Source: Methanosarcina sp. 2.H.T.1A.6
GTDB lineage: Archaea > Halobacteriota > Methanosarcinia > Methanosarcinales > Methanosarcinaceae
DNA: 64,000 nt
Direction: 5' to 3'
NCBI RefSeq assembly: GCF_000979455.1
Contig: NZ_JJOY01000049.1
Span: 186,001-250,000, forward strand
A program made the position numbers and the translations under genes. The notes beneath the pieces are model-generated. The model did no database searches and was not told where the DNA came from. It saw nothing but the letters and a program-made list of their open reading frames with translations. Numbering within the stretch: the stretch's first letter is position 1; each line of letters starts with the position of its first letter. Shown here one piece after another: positions 53,499 through 61,588 of this stretch.

Positions 53499-55295
53499 TT
53501 GACTAAAATGATTTCTTCCCAGATTATTCATTACTTGTCCTGTATTGGAGGAACTGGTATTTCCCCTTGCACAGTTAATCCCGAAAATCCTGAAAATATT
53601 GGTCAGGGTAGTATCACTCTGTTTTCACAGGATTACTCTAAAAATGACAGTGTTCAGAATAACGTTTTCATGGCCAAACTTCAAGGGAATAAGCCTTATG
53701 ACCGGCTATATTCAGTAATTTACGGGACGCTGAAAACACAGGTTCTTTTTAATGGCTTTTCAAAAGGGCTAAAGTATAAAACTACAAAAGACCCCGGTTT
53801 ATCTCCCTGCGGTTTTCTTCCAGCTGCAGATGCTGTTTTTAGTTCTGGAATAAACAGGTGCACAGGAAGCTTAATGAAATCTCCAGATGCCCACAGGTTC
53901 TGTGAAGCTGCTTCCTTTCAGCATATTCACTACCAGGGACAGCCAAGGCAAACAGGGTCGCTTTACATCTGCAGGCTTACACCAATGGTTAAATGTACTT
54001 ATCACATTTCGATGGATATAAAAACGGACAGTTCTCAAAGTTTTGTTGAGCTTAACAGCCCGGGTTCAAAGCTGGTAATTCAGGAGACAAATAACAGGAT
54101 TATATTAAAAAGTTATTTTGAAATTTCTTCCGACGATATCGGGTCTGAAACCCTATTTCTGGGGGATGCCGCGGAGAAGCTGGATTTTGAAATTACGTTT
54201 GACGGATGCAGTAAGACAAACACCATATTTGCAAAAGACGGAAAATATATCACGACTCCTTTTTATAATTTTGAGAGGCAAAAGTTGCCGTATATTGATT
54301 TTTCAAATGGGTACTTCAAGTTCACATCTTTTCTCACTGGAAAAGGAAGATACTTCGATGTCAGTATATACCGCATAAGCCAGAGAGCAGACCGTAAATT
54401 CATAACCGCAATAGGGGATAGTGCGCTGGTTCCTTTCGGGCTTGACGGGCCTCATGTAAGAAATACTACCGAGAAGGGTATAAGCTACCTTAACAGCAAG
54501 AATTATAGAGGCACCATCTGGTTTGATATAGAGCTTCTTGGGCAGTGCAGTGAGTCAGACCTTGGATACCTGCGCAACCTGGTTGTTAATAATTCCTGGG
54601 ACGTAGGGGTACACTACTCTGAAGAATTAAACAGCCTCCCTAATGAGCAGGCCTGTAAAGTAATGGATGAGGGATACTCATATGTTTATGAAAAAATAGG
54701 AAGGAAGCCGACAAGCTGGTGCTCCATGAGAAACAGGGACAATGTTACACATGCAATTTATGCATATGAAAATCTGGGGATGTTCTGGAGAAACGGAGAC
54801 TCGGGAATTCATGCGGAAAGATATATTGGAAATCTGGATGATGATGCCTGGGTATGGTGGGAGCCAGCATCCGGGGCAGGCATGGTTTATCCGGCTTTCA
54901 CCCACGAACTCGACCTGGAACCCTCTATAAAATACTCTATCAGCCGCTCAAAATTCCATAACTGGATGGATAACTACAATTCAAATAAGATGTCCATAGT
55001 ATCGTTTTATGAATACAACCGGATAAGCCGCAATACATATGATGCCAGTTTTGACATTTTGAAATACACAGAGAATTTTTTCGTGTTTAATGCACATACA
55101 AAAGGCTTTGATGCTCTGGTAAATGTAAATATAAGTGCTGGAGAAAACACCAGGGTATGCGATAATACCTTAGAACAGTTTCTCAGTTATAAACTCGAGC
55201 AGGATAAATCGATTACGTTCCGGGTAAAAAACAATCATACTTACAGTGTGTATCTGGATAGCGTAGATAAAGAGTGTGATGGTCCTGTAGGCTAA
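53499..55295 (+). CDS. Large protein with a polysaccharide deacetylase-like region
   Basis: 598 residues from TTG 53499 (or ATG 53508). Residues about 170-285 look like a beta-sandwich. The region from about 300 to 480 resembles NodB-fold deacetylases (FITAIGDSALVPF, RGTIWFDIELL, DVGVHYSEELN, YEKIGRKPTSWCSMRN), and a second beta domain ends the protein. A D-x-x-x-H pattern suggests a metal site, but the standard catalytic HxxxH motif is not clear. No signal peptide is found, and the N-terminal 130 residues are unusual. Function uncertain; possibly an export-independent glycan-modifying protein. Confidence 0.6.
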   Translation: MTKMISSQIIHYLSCIGGTGISPCTVNPENPENIGQGSITLFSQDYSKNDSVQNNVFMAKLQGNKPYDRLYSVIYGTLKTQVLFNGFSKGLKYKTTKDPGLSPCGFLPAADAVFSSGINRCTGSLMKSPDAHRFCEAASFQHIHYQGQPRQTGSLYICRLTPMVKCTYHISMDIKTDSSQSFVELNSPGSKLVIQETNNRIILKSYFEISSDDIGSETLFLGDAAEKLDFEITFDGCSKTNTIFAKDGKYITTPFYNFERQKLPYIDFSNGYFKFTSFLTGKGRYFDVSIYRISQRADRKFITAIGDSALVPFGLDGPHVRNTTEKGISYLNSKNYRGTIWFDIELLGQCSESDLGYLRNLVVNNSWDVGVHYSEELNSLPNEQACKVMDEGYSYVYEKIGRKPTSWCSMRNRDNVTHAIYAYENLGMFWRNGDSGIHAERYIGNLDDDAWVWWEPASGAGMVYPAFTHELDLEPSIKYSISRSKFHNWMDNYNSNKMSIVSFYEYNRISRNTYDASFDILKYTENFFVFNAHTKGFDALVNVNISAGENTRVCDNTLEQFLSYKLEQDKSITFRVKNNHTYSVYLDSVDKECDGPVG

Positions 55296-55373
55296 TTGTG
55301 AGTCCACGATATTTTTTGTAGGCTGGTAGTCTGAAGGCTGCTTTTTGTTGCCTGGTCCCTCTCATCTATAAGT

Positions 55374-55694
55374 TCAGATACTATTGAATTCAATACTGAT
55401 GCTGCCCGCCTTTTTTGCCAGGGACTTCGCCATAAACCCGCTTTCAAGCTTGCAGAGGTTGAGTATGGCGCAGGGGACCAGGCAGTTTGAGGAGCACTGC
55501 GCTTCCTGTGCTCTATCAATCACGTAGTTGTTTTTTATGTCCAGGGTTTCCATCATGGGAATTTCCATATGCGAAAACTTTTTTATTTTTTCACAGGGGG
55601 TTTCGATATCTACGATAATCTTATCGCCCTTCATACCCCCCATAATTTTGTGGGTAAAGCCGCAGATGGTAGAGTTTACTGTAATTTCGGTCAA
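55374..55694 (-). CDS. Cys-rich protein (paralog A)
   Basis: A 106-residue protein: MTEITVNSTICGFTHKI, then KIIVDIETPCEKIKKFSHMEIPM, then C-x3-C-x3-C-x5-C in QCSSNCLVPCAILNLCKLESGF. Six cysteines are conserved with the paralog at 60716-61036. The AKSLAKKAGSISIEF ending is also shared. The Cys pattern suggests metal binding or thiol redox chemistry. Both copies stand inside the arsenic-type island. I recognise the sequence only as an uncharacterised family (possibly DUF6951). Confidence 0.75.
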   Translation of the reverse strand: MTEITVNSTICGFTHKIMGGMKGDKIIVDIETPCEKIKKFSHMEIPMMETLDIKNNYVIDRAQEAQCSSNCLVPCAILNLCKLESGFMAKSLAKKAGSISIEFNSI

Positions 55695-55841
55695 TTTTTC
55701 ACCTCATATTTCTTATTTCCTTGAGCTTTCTTTTTTTATCGCGGATTTCGGGGTTTCTTTAGCGTTTTTCCAGATTATCCCTACTATCTTTTCTCTCTAT
55801 TTCCTTTTTATTATTTTCCTTCTATTATATGTCCCTTCTGA

Positions 55842-55861
55842 ATATCAATGAAAATTGATAT
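55842..55861. promoter_or_regulatory. Candidate ArsR operator
   Basis: A perfect palindrome ATATCAA-N6-TTGATAT, 147 bp upstream of the Cys-rich gene (paralog A) on the minus strand. Confidence 0.65.
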
Positions 55862-55935
55862 GTGAAAACGTCTATGACAACATTTTTGAAAAGAAGACGG
55901 ACGAAGAGGAATGCTGCTGTTGTTTTGAGGACTGA
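55861..55935 (+). pseudogene. Remnant of a second AhpD-like gene
   Basis: 75 bp encode CENVYDNIFEKKTDEEECCCC and FED before a stop. This equals the last 24 residues of the AhpD-like protein at 51574-51915. Nothing upstream matches the rest of the gene. It is the left edge of a duplicated block that also contains arsR copy 2. Confidence 0.85.
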
Positions 55936-56007
55936 ATGCCTCTATTTATTTTGATTTATCTTTTCTTCATTTTTGCTTATTTTGTTCTTCAGTTCGCGCT
56001 TGAACTT

Positions 56008-56367
56008 TTATTCTAATTTTTTGTTTTGCATCTGCGAGATGATGTTCAAAATATTTCCAAATTCAGGGTTTAACCTGTAAAACCTCCATTTTGAGCTGCT
56101 GTAAGCTTCGACAATCCCGCAGTTTTTCATGATAGTCAGATGATGGGAAACAAGGTTCTGCCTCTCGTTTAACTTGAATATCAGTTCGCAAACACAGTGG
56201 TCTCGCTGAGAGAGAAAATAAGCAATTTTTAATCTCATCGGATGCCCGAGAGCACTGAATATCTCACTGGCTTTTTTAATGTCATTGTCCAGAAAATCTA
56301 TTTCCTGGATCATTTTCTCTTCCCATTCCTTTTTTTTCTCGGGATCCGCAGGGCAGCAATAGCTCAT
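56008..56367 (-). CDS. ArsR-family repressor (copy 2)
   Basis: A 119-residue protein that differs from copy 1 at four positions (I for T near 20, E for G near 35, R for K in SKWRFY, and L for S at 118). The sensor helix CVCELIFKL and N-terminal Cys pair are unchanged. A perfect 20-bp palindrome starts 38 bp upstream (56405-56424), which suggests autoregulation. The duplicated block extends about 90 bp beyond the start. Confidence 0.9.
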   Translation of the reverse strand: MSYCCPADPEKKKEWEEKMIQEIDFLDNDIKKASEIFSALGHPMRLKIAYFLSQRDHCVCELIFKLNERQNLVSHHLTIMKNCGIVEAYSSSKWRFYRLNPEFGNILNIISQMQNKKLE

Positions 56368-56404
56368 AAATAAAAGAAGTTAAGCTTTCTAAATAAGTAT
56401 TTTC

Positions 56405-56424
56405 ATATCAATTTTGTTTGATAT
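56405..56424. promoter_or_regulatory. Candidate ArsR operator upstream of arsR copy 2
   Basis: A perfect palindrome ATATCAA-N6-TTGATAT, 38-57 bp upstream of the arsR start, so it overlaps the expected promoter or transcription start. Confidence 0.7.
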
Positions 56425-56484
56425 TGATCATGTTATTATTTATATTGGATTTTTTTCCAGAATTTTGAGGCCCCAGCTGATTCT

Positions 56485-56504
56485 ATATCAAGATTTTTTG
56501 ATAT
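56485..56504. promoter_or_regulatory. Candidate ArsR operator in the arsR2-trx intergenic region
   Basis: A perfect palindrome ATATCAA-N6-TTGATAT. Following DNA (AATGTAATTCATGAAT) resembles that after the AhpD operator at 51275, so this may be the promoter of the lost second AhpD-like gene. Confidence 0.6.
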
Positions 56505-56557
56505 CTACCTTGCAGTATTATATAAATGTAATTCATGAATTCAATTGGAATAACTAA

Positions 56558-56688
56558 CAGCCTATCTGAAAAATGTTGTGACTTACTGTACTTTTACTAT
56601 TGACAATATGCACAACCGGAACGGATACTCTATATTATAGACCGATTGTAACTTTACAATATGCATTACTGACTTTTTGGATAGGCTC
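56558..56688. mobile_element. 131-bp MITE related to the 129-bp family
   Basis: The left end reads CAGCCTATCTGAAAAA; the right end, reversed, reads GAGCCTATCCAAAAAG. It is bordered by the 3-bp duplication TAA (56555-56557 and 56689-56691). Length, TIR core (GAGCC-x-ATC) and duplication size agree with the elements at 45431 and 46441. Confidence 0.65.
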
Positions 56689-56847
56689 TAAGACTTCTTT
56701 GTTGGATGAAATGGTGCCAGAATTAACCTGATAATTACAAATTTTTTTAGCCATGACTTCGTTTCATTGATGATAATACACTTTTTTCAATTTTTTCTGC
56801 ATCTGTTTGATTTATACAAAATATTAATATCATATATATATTTAAAT

Positions 56848-56867
56848 GAATCAATATATCTTGATAC
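56848..56867. promoter_or_regulatory. Candidate ArsR operator upstream of the thioredoxin lipoprotein gene
   Basis: GAATCAA-N6-TTGATAC, one mismatch from the consensus, ending 59 bp before the gene start. Confidence 0.6.
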
Positions 56868-56926
56868 ACACAACTCCCTTATTATTTCTTATAAAAACAT
56901 AACTTGATGATTTTCGGAGAATTATA

Positions 56927-57505
56927 ATGAAGCGATTGCATAAAATACAAGACACAGAACGAGTTTCGTTTTCGTTTCCGCTCTTTTCGAAAAAACCGCT
57001 TTTCATTTTGGCGATTTTTTGTTTTCTTCTCTTCAGCTCAGGTTGCACTGATAATTCCGGCAACGAAGCAGAGTTTGTTGAAGTTACAAAGGATGTTAAC
57101 GATTCTGGCAGTGGGGCAGAATTGGTCGAAGTTACGAATCTGAGCCAGATTGATGAAGCCCTCACAAAAGGTCCTGTTGTTCTGAAGCTTGGTTCTAAAG
57201 GGTGCATTCCTTGTAAAGAGCAGGAAGAGGTGCTTTCAGAGCTCCTTCCAATCTATCAAGATTCTGCTTCAATTATGCTCATCGATATCAAAGAGTACCC
57301 TGAGTTTGCAACAACGTTCGGAGTAAGAGTCATTCCGGATACTTGTATCATTGAAGGTATCGAGGACGGCAAATACATGTACATGAAGCAGGACGGAAGC
57401 AAAAGTTCGGAAAGGGCGAGTGCAAGGTTCCTGGGTGTTGTCGATAAAGAAACCCTTTCAGAGACTCTTGAGAAAGCCCTCGAATCCAGAAACACAGGGG
57501 AGTAA
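56927..57505 (+). CDS. Thioredoxin-fold lipoprotein
   Basis: A 192-residue protein. A basic N-terminus leads into a hydrophobic segment and lipobox FSSGC (near residue 39), a spacer rich in Asn/Asp/Glu, then a thioredoxin-like domain from about 65 with active site C-I-P-C (GSKGCIPCKEQ) and the cis-Pro loop GVRVIPDT. It would sit outside the membrane and pass electrons to or from a partner. CcdA, the usual electron donor for such proteins, is encoded 2 bp downstream. The upstream palindrome suggests ArsR control. Confidence 0.87.
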   Translation: MKRLHKIQDTERVSFSFPLFSKKPLFILAIFCFLLFSSGCTDNSGNEAEFVEVTKDVNDSGSGAELVEVTNLSQIDEALTKGPVVLKLGSKGCIPCKEQEEVLSELLPIYQDSASIMLIDIKEYPEFATTFGVRVIPDTCIIEGIEDGKYMYMKQDGSKSSERASARFLGVVDKETLSETLEKALESRNTGE

Positions 57506-57507
57506 AT

Positions 57508-58152
57508 TTGTTTTCTGACTTTCTCCCGGTTGCTGCTTTCTTTGCAGGGGTCGTTAGTGTACTCTCCCCATGTATCCTTCCTGTAATTCCGGCAGTATTT
57601 GCTTATTCAACTGAAAAAGGAAAGTTCAGGCCCCTTGCAATCGTATCAGGGCTGTCTCTTTCCTTTACCAGCATGGGAATCGTCACTTCCCTTTTCGGAG
57701 CGACGCTCACGGCTTATCTAGGTTACCTTAATATTTTTGCAGAAGCTCTTCTGATCACGATGGGCGTTTCATTGCTCTTCGACCTCAATATTTTCAATGT
57801 TTTTGGTAATTTTTCTTCACTTGCAAATTCCGAACGAGAGGGTCTTTTCGGAGGCCTTTTGCTTGGTCTCTCTCTCGGGATTATCTGGCTCCCATGTGTG
57901 GGCTCAGTACTTGGTTCAATCCTTACAATGGTTGCTGTTTCAGGTAAAATTACGTATGGGGCGCTGATGCTTTTCATTTATTCCATTGGCTTTTCAATTC
58001 CAATGCTGCTTGTTGCTTATTCTGCAAGCTTTTCTTCCAAAAAGCTTCAGAAAGTTTCAAAATATGGTTTTCCATTAAAAAAAGTTACAGGCCTTATAAT
58101 TCTGGGGGTCGGCTTTTTTATGGTTTACCAGAACCACTTCGGTAGCTTCTGA
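57508..58152 (+). CDS. ccdA: CcdA-type thiol-electron transporter
   Basis: A 214-residue membrane protein with six helices. The two conserved Cys lie in FAGVVSVLSPCILPVIPAVFAY (near 25) and LGIIWLPCVGSVLGSILTM (near 131), the CcdA/DsbD core. It carries reducing equivalents from cytosolic thioredoxin to extracytoplasmic proteins. TTG at 57508 is used, with GGGGAG 6-7 nt upstream. It is coupled to the thioredoxin lipoprotein gene, so the pair forms a reduction path across the membrane. Confidence 0.9.
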   Translation: MFSDFLPVAAFFAGVVSVLSPCILPVIPAVFAYSTEKGKFRPLAIVSGLSLSFTSMGIVTSLFGATLTAYLGYLNIFAEALLITMGVSLLFDLNIFNVFGNFSSLANSEREGLFGGLLLGLSLGIIWLPCVGSVLGSILTMVAVSGKITYGALMLFIYSIGFSIPMLLVAYSASFSSKKLQKVSKYGFPLKKVTGLIILGVGFFMVYQNHFGSF

Positions 58153-58166
58153 GATCAAATTACTCT

Positions 58167-58198
58167 GGCTTATCCCAATAAGCCATGCAGTTTTTTTT
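58167..58198 (+). terminator. Terminator after ccdA
   Basis: A perfect 7-bp stem GGCTTAT (58167-58173)/ATAAGCC (58178-58184) with a CCCA loop is followed shortly by TTTTTTTT (58191-58198). Confidence 0.75.
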
Positions 58199-58408
58199 GA
58201 AATAGAAATTGGTTAACAGTGCCTGGAAATATCTTTGGAGAGAATAAGCCTGAGGAGCTGGAAAAATATATCCCAAAAAAAATATAAAGGATGCTGCTGT
58301 GGGGACTAAAAAACGAACTGAAGCTTTGATTTTCGGACTCATTAGCTAATTTTACGATTTTTTTTGCTTTCCCTTTCTGCTTTCCCTTTCGACTTCTCTT
58401 TTTTCCTA

Positions 58409-59461
58409 TCAAAACCTGAATTTTTCCCTATTCCTGTTCATGATCTTCACAAGGGAAAGCATAACAGGCACTTCCACAAGCACTCCCACAACGGTTGCGA
58501 GTGCAGCTCCTGATTCCATTCCGAACAGAATTAAGGCTACTGCCACTGCCAGTTCAAAGAAATTACTGGCGCCGATAAAGGTTGAAGGCGCAGCTTCCCT
58601 GTAGGGAATTTTCAGGTATTTTGCTCCTGCATACCCGATTCCGAAGATCAGGTAAGTCTGCAGCACCAGAGGGATCGCGATCAGGAGAATGTGCAGGGGG
58701 TAATTTATAATGTTGTCTCCCTGGAATATGAAGATCAGAACCAGAGTTATTAAAAGTCCGGCAGGGGTAATCCACTGTGTTTTTCGGATCAGTCTGTTTT
58801 CAAACCAGGTAATACCTTTTTTCCTTATTACTACCTGCCTTGTCAGCACAGCAAGGCCGAGAGGAATTGCCACATAAAACAGGACCGAGACGAAGATAGT
58901 CATGAGAGGAACCGGAAAATCAGTTGTAACCCCCAGGAGAAACTTTCCCAACGGAGCGAAAAGGACCAGGATAATAAGGTCATTTACTGAGACCTGAATC
59001 AAAGCATAGTTAATATTGGCTCTTGCAAGGTAGGTCCAGACAAGTACCATAGCCGTGCAGGGAGCAATCCCTAGCAGGATCATGCCTGCAATATACTGCG
59101 CCTGAAGGCCAGCAGGGATCAGGGATTCAAAGAGCACGCGCATAAAAAGCCATGCAACAAAAGCCATCGTAAAGGGCTTGATTGCCCAGTTTACGATCAG
59201 AGTTAGAAGGAGTGGCTTTAAATTTGCCTCAACGTTCAGGATTTCTTCAAAATTAATCTTAAGCATGATAGGATACATCATGACCAGGAGCACGATAGCT
59301 ACAGGTATTGAGACATTTGCAATCTCAATACCTCCAAGGGTGTCCGCAAAACCTGGAAAAACATAACCTATTGCAGTTCCGAGCATGATACAGATTGCAA
59401 CCCAGATAGAGAGGTATTTACTGAAGAAATCAAGCTCCCTTTCTTCATTCTCTTCAGGCAT
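58409..59461 (-). CDS. acr3: Arsenite efflux transporter, Acr3 family
   Basis: A 350-residue, ten-helix transporter. Acr3 marks are MLGTAIGYVFPG near the N-terminus, GIAPCTAMVLVWTYLARANINYALIQVSVNDLIILVLFAP (with the conserved Cys, about 132-172) and FIGASNFFELAVAVALILFG (about 291-310). The family extrudes arsenite using the membrane potential. The ATG at 59461 (MPEENEERE) lies in a 42-bp tandem duplication that also covers the end of the Usp gene. Confidence 0.93.
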   Translation of the reverse strand: MPEENEERELDFFSKYLSIWVAICIMLGTAIGYVFPGFADTLGGIEIANVSIPVAIVLLVMMYPIMLKINFEEILNVEANLKPLLLTLIVNWAIKPFTMAFVAWLFMRVLFESLIPAGLQAQYIAGMILLGIAPCTAMVLVWTYLARANINYALIQVSVNDLIILVLFAPLGKFLLGVTTDFPVPLMTIFVSVLFYVAIPLGLAVLTRQVVIRKKGITWFENRLIRKTQWITPAGLLITLVLIFIFQGDNIINYPLHILLIAIPLVLQTYLIFGIGYAGAKYLKIPYREAAPSTFIGASNFFELAVAVALILFGMESGAALATVVGVLVEVPVMLSLVKIMNRNREKFRF

Positions 59462-59531
59462 ATCCTTCTCCCTTATCCCACTCTTCTTTCATTCTCTTCA
59501 GGCATATTCTTCTCCCTCATCCCACTCTTCT
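59446..59531. repeat. 42-bp tandem duplication at the usp-acr3 junction
   Basis: 59446-59487 and 59490-59531 match with two differences (period 44 bp). Each copy contains the MPEENE start sequence on the minus strand; in the upstream copy it overlaps the stop of the Usp gene. Confidence 0.85.
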
Positions 59532-60385
59532 CCCTCGAACTCTTTGCTTGCAGGGATAATCAGCACGGGTTTTGTGGTTTTCCTGAGTACATTTTCTGCC
59601 GTGCTTCCGAGCAGAAGGTCCATTAAGGCTCCTTCCCCGCGGGCAGTCAGCATAATCAGGGTGATATCTTCTATGCTGGCAAATTTAACAATCTCATCTG
59701 ATGGGATTCCTTCAACGACAAGGTACTGGCTTTTTATGCTTTCAAGCCGCTCCTTAATTCTCCTGAGCTTTTCTTTTGCCTCTTCTCTCTGTTCGTCCAG
59801 CAGGTCCATATCTTTTATGTCATCTATTACATGCAGGAACAGAACTTCGTTTAAGATTTCTTTAAACTCCTGAAGTTGTTCTATCGCCTTCATTGCCTCT
59901 TTTGAAAAGTCAAGAGGCACAAGAATTTTGGAGAAAGTTGCCCTGCACGCCTTCTCATAAACTTCCTTTCCTTCTTTCATAGCTTCATACTTTTCAACCA
60001 GCAGTATTTTCTTTGAACTGCGTGCTATGTATTCCGTAGTTCTTCCGAGAAGTTTCCCCTTTATGAATCCTTTAGTGGTGGCCCCCATTATTATCGCATC
60101 AACGTCTTCCCGGTCTGCTATCTCCGCAATTGTCTTTCTGACGTCTCCTAAAACTACCAGGGTTTCGGTTTCAAGTTCAAGTTCCCTGGCAAAACCTGCA
60201 TAATCCTCAATCCTTTCCTTTGCATTCCGTTCAAACATAGGGGCAAGCCCCTGGCTTTTATGTATGTCCACTACATGCAGCAGGATAACTTTCTTCAAGC
60301 CGGCGTTTTTAAGTTCTCCTATGCAGCCGAGCAAATCTTCCGTTTCGATAGTAAAATCCGCAGGAACAAGTACTGTGCTTATCAT
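59498..60385 (-). CDS. Tandem universal stress protein (UspA x2)
   Basis: Two Usp domains of about 140 residues each: the first starts ISTVLVPADFTIETEDLL and ends GRTTEYIARSSKKILLVEK; the second starts FSKILVPLDFSKEAMKAIEQL and ends GSTAENVLRKTTKPVLIIP. Both keep the ATP-type G-x2-G-x9-G-S/T-like patterns (GATTKGFIKGKLLGRTTEY). A longer frame from GTG 60508 exists, but ATG 60385 fits the family start. It lies upstream of acr3 on the same strand with a 36-bp gap, so the two are co-transcribed. Confidence 0.85.
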   Translation of the reverse strand: MISTVLVPADFTIETEDLLGCIGELKNAGLKKVILLHVVDIHKSQGLAPMFERNAKERIEDYAGFARELELETETLVVLGDVRKTIAEIADREDVDAIIMGATTKGFIKGKLLGRTTEYIARSSKKILLVEKYEAMKEGKEVYEKACRATFSKILVPLDFSKEAMKAIEQLQEFKEILNEVLFLHVIDDIKDMDLLDEQREEAKEKLRRIKERLESIKSQYLVVEGIPSDEIVKFASIEDITLIMLTARGEGALMDLLLGSTAENVLRKTTKPVLIIPASKEFEGEEWDEGEEYA

Positions 60386-60520
60386 CTGCTGTCCGCAACC
60401 CCCTTTTGCTCTATTTGCTTTCCAGTTCTTACTTTTCAGCATCATCCTGTAGCTTTCTGCTGATCCCCAGTTCATAATTATGTCTTTATCGCTAATAGCT
60501 TGATGCACTGAAATAAAAAA

Positions 60521-60640
60521 AGAAGAGGTGTTTTTAAAAGAAGGGGTGTTTTTAAAAGAATAACTATTTTTAAAATGGATGGCTGTTTTTAAAATGGATA
60601 GCTGTTTTTAAAAGAAGATATGTTTTTAGGAAAAAAATGT
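60521..60640. repeat. Degenerate 17-18-bp repeats upstream of the Usp gene
   Basis: About five copies of a unit like TGTTTTTAAAAGAAGGGG or ATGGATGGCTGTTTTTAAA. Confidence 0.6.
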
Positions 60641-60715
60641 TTTGGAAAATAAGGTTCTGCCCGAAATTTCAAGATATGAAGGGTCATGGGTAGATCCTTA
60701 CTTCTCAGAAATATC

Positions 60716-61036
60716 TCAGATTTCATCAAAATCGATACTGAGGCTTCCTGCTTTTTTTGCAAGGGACTTTGCAAGAAACCCGCTTTCCAGCTTGCAGAGG
60801 TTAAGCACCCCGCAGGGCACAAGGCAGTTTGAGCAGATTTTTGCCTCTTTTGCCCTGCCCATCACATAGTTGTCTTTGATGTCCAGGGTTTCCATCATGG
60901 GAATTTCCAGGTGCGAGATTTCCTTTATTTTTTCACACGGAGTTTCGATATCTACAATGATTTTTCCGCCTTTCATGCTTCCACGAATTTTGTGTGTAAA
61001 GTCGCATATTGTGGAGTTGACAGTAATTTCAGCCAT
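60716..61036 (-). CDS. Cys-rich protein (paralog B)
   Basis: A 106-residue paralog of the protein at 55374-55694, about 75 percent identical. It retains IC at 10-11, TPCEKI, and C-x2-C-x3-C-x5-C in KICSNCLVPCGVLNLCKLESGF. One Cys is moved (ICSNC against CSSNC). It stands between the Usp and the glutaredoxin-like genes. The paralogs may serve in metalloid or thiol handling; no biochemical role is known. Confidence 0.78.
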   Translation of the reverse strand: MAEITVNSTICDFTHKIRGSMKGGKIIVDIETPCEKIKEISHLEIPMMETLDIKDNYVMGRAKEAKICSNCLVPCGVLNLCKLESGFLAKSLAKKAGSLSIDFDEI

Positions 61037-61183
61037 ATGACCACCTCAATTCGTTTTCAAATTCAATTTTCAGGTATCTGAAAATATTAATTAATCCTTC
61101 TCCATAGTTAATAATTAATCTTTCTCCAAAGATTTACGTTCATATAAAACCTGAATAGTCCGGGTCTGTCGGGGCCAAGATAT

Positions 61184-61414
61184 TTATTCAATCCATTTCC
61201 GGATTTCTTTTTCATCCGGGACTTTGCCCGCAAGCTTAACTTCGCCATCAACCACGACTGCAGGAGTTACCATCACGCCGTAGTTCAGGATCGTTTCAAT
61301 GTCCTCAACTTTTACTACTTCGGCTTTCTTTCCTGTTTCAGTAAGGACTTTTTCGATAGCTTCCTTTGTTTTCTTACACTTTGCGCATCCGGTTCCGAGA
61401 ATTTCGATTTTCAT
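61184..61414 (-). CDS. Small thioredoxin/glutaredoxin-like protein (MTH895 type)
   Basis: A 76-residue redox domain: KIEILGTGCAKCKKTKEAIEK with active site C-A-K-C (9-12), VEDIETILNYGVMVTPAVVVDGEV with the cis-Pro, then GKVPDEKEIRKWIE. GGTG lies 6 nt before ATG 61414; earlier in-frame GTG codons are rejected. This type is often encoded with ArsP/DUF318 permeases, and such a permease gene lies upstream here. Confidence 0.9.
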   Translation of the reverse strand: MKIEILGTGCAKCKKTKEAIEKVLTETGKKAEVVKVEDIETILNYGVMVTPAVVVDGEVKLAGKVPDEKEIRKWIE

Positions 61415-61436
61415 GTTTTTCACCACTTTTTGTCTT

Positions 61437-61555
61437 TTGATTTCAGGTTTTGATTTCAGGTTTTGATTCAGGTTTTAATTCAGATTTTGATTCAGGTTTT
61501 AATTCAGATTTTGATTCAGGTTTTAATTCAGATTTTGATTCATATTTTGTATTTT
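61437..61555. repeat. 15-bp and 30-bp tandem repeats upstream of the glutaredoxin-like gene
   Basis: Alternating GATTTTGATTCAGGTTTTAATTCA-like units, about eight half-units, fill the gap between the permease stop and the redox gene start. Confidence 0.8.
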
Positions 61556-61588
61556 CAATCGCTCAGTTTTCACAGATTTCCGCTATAG

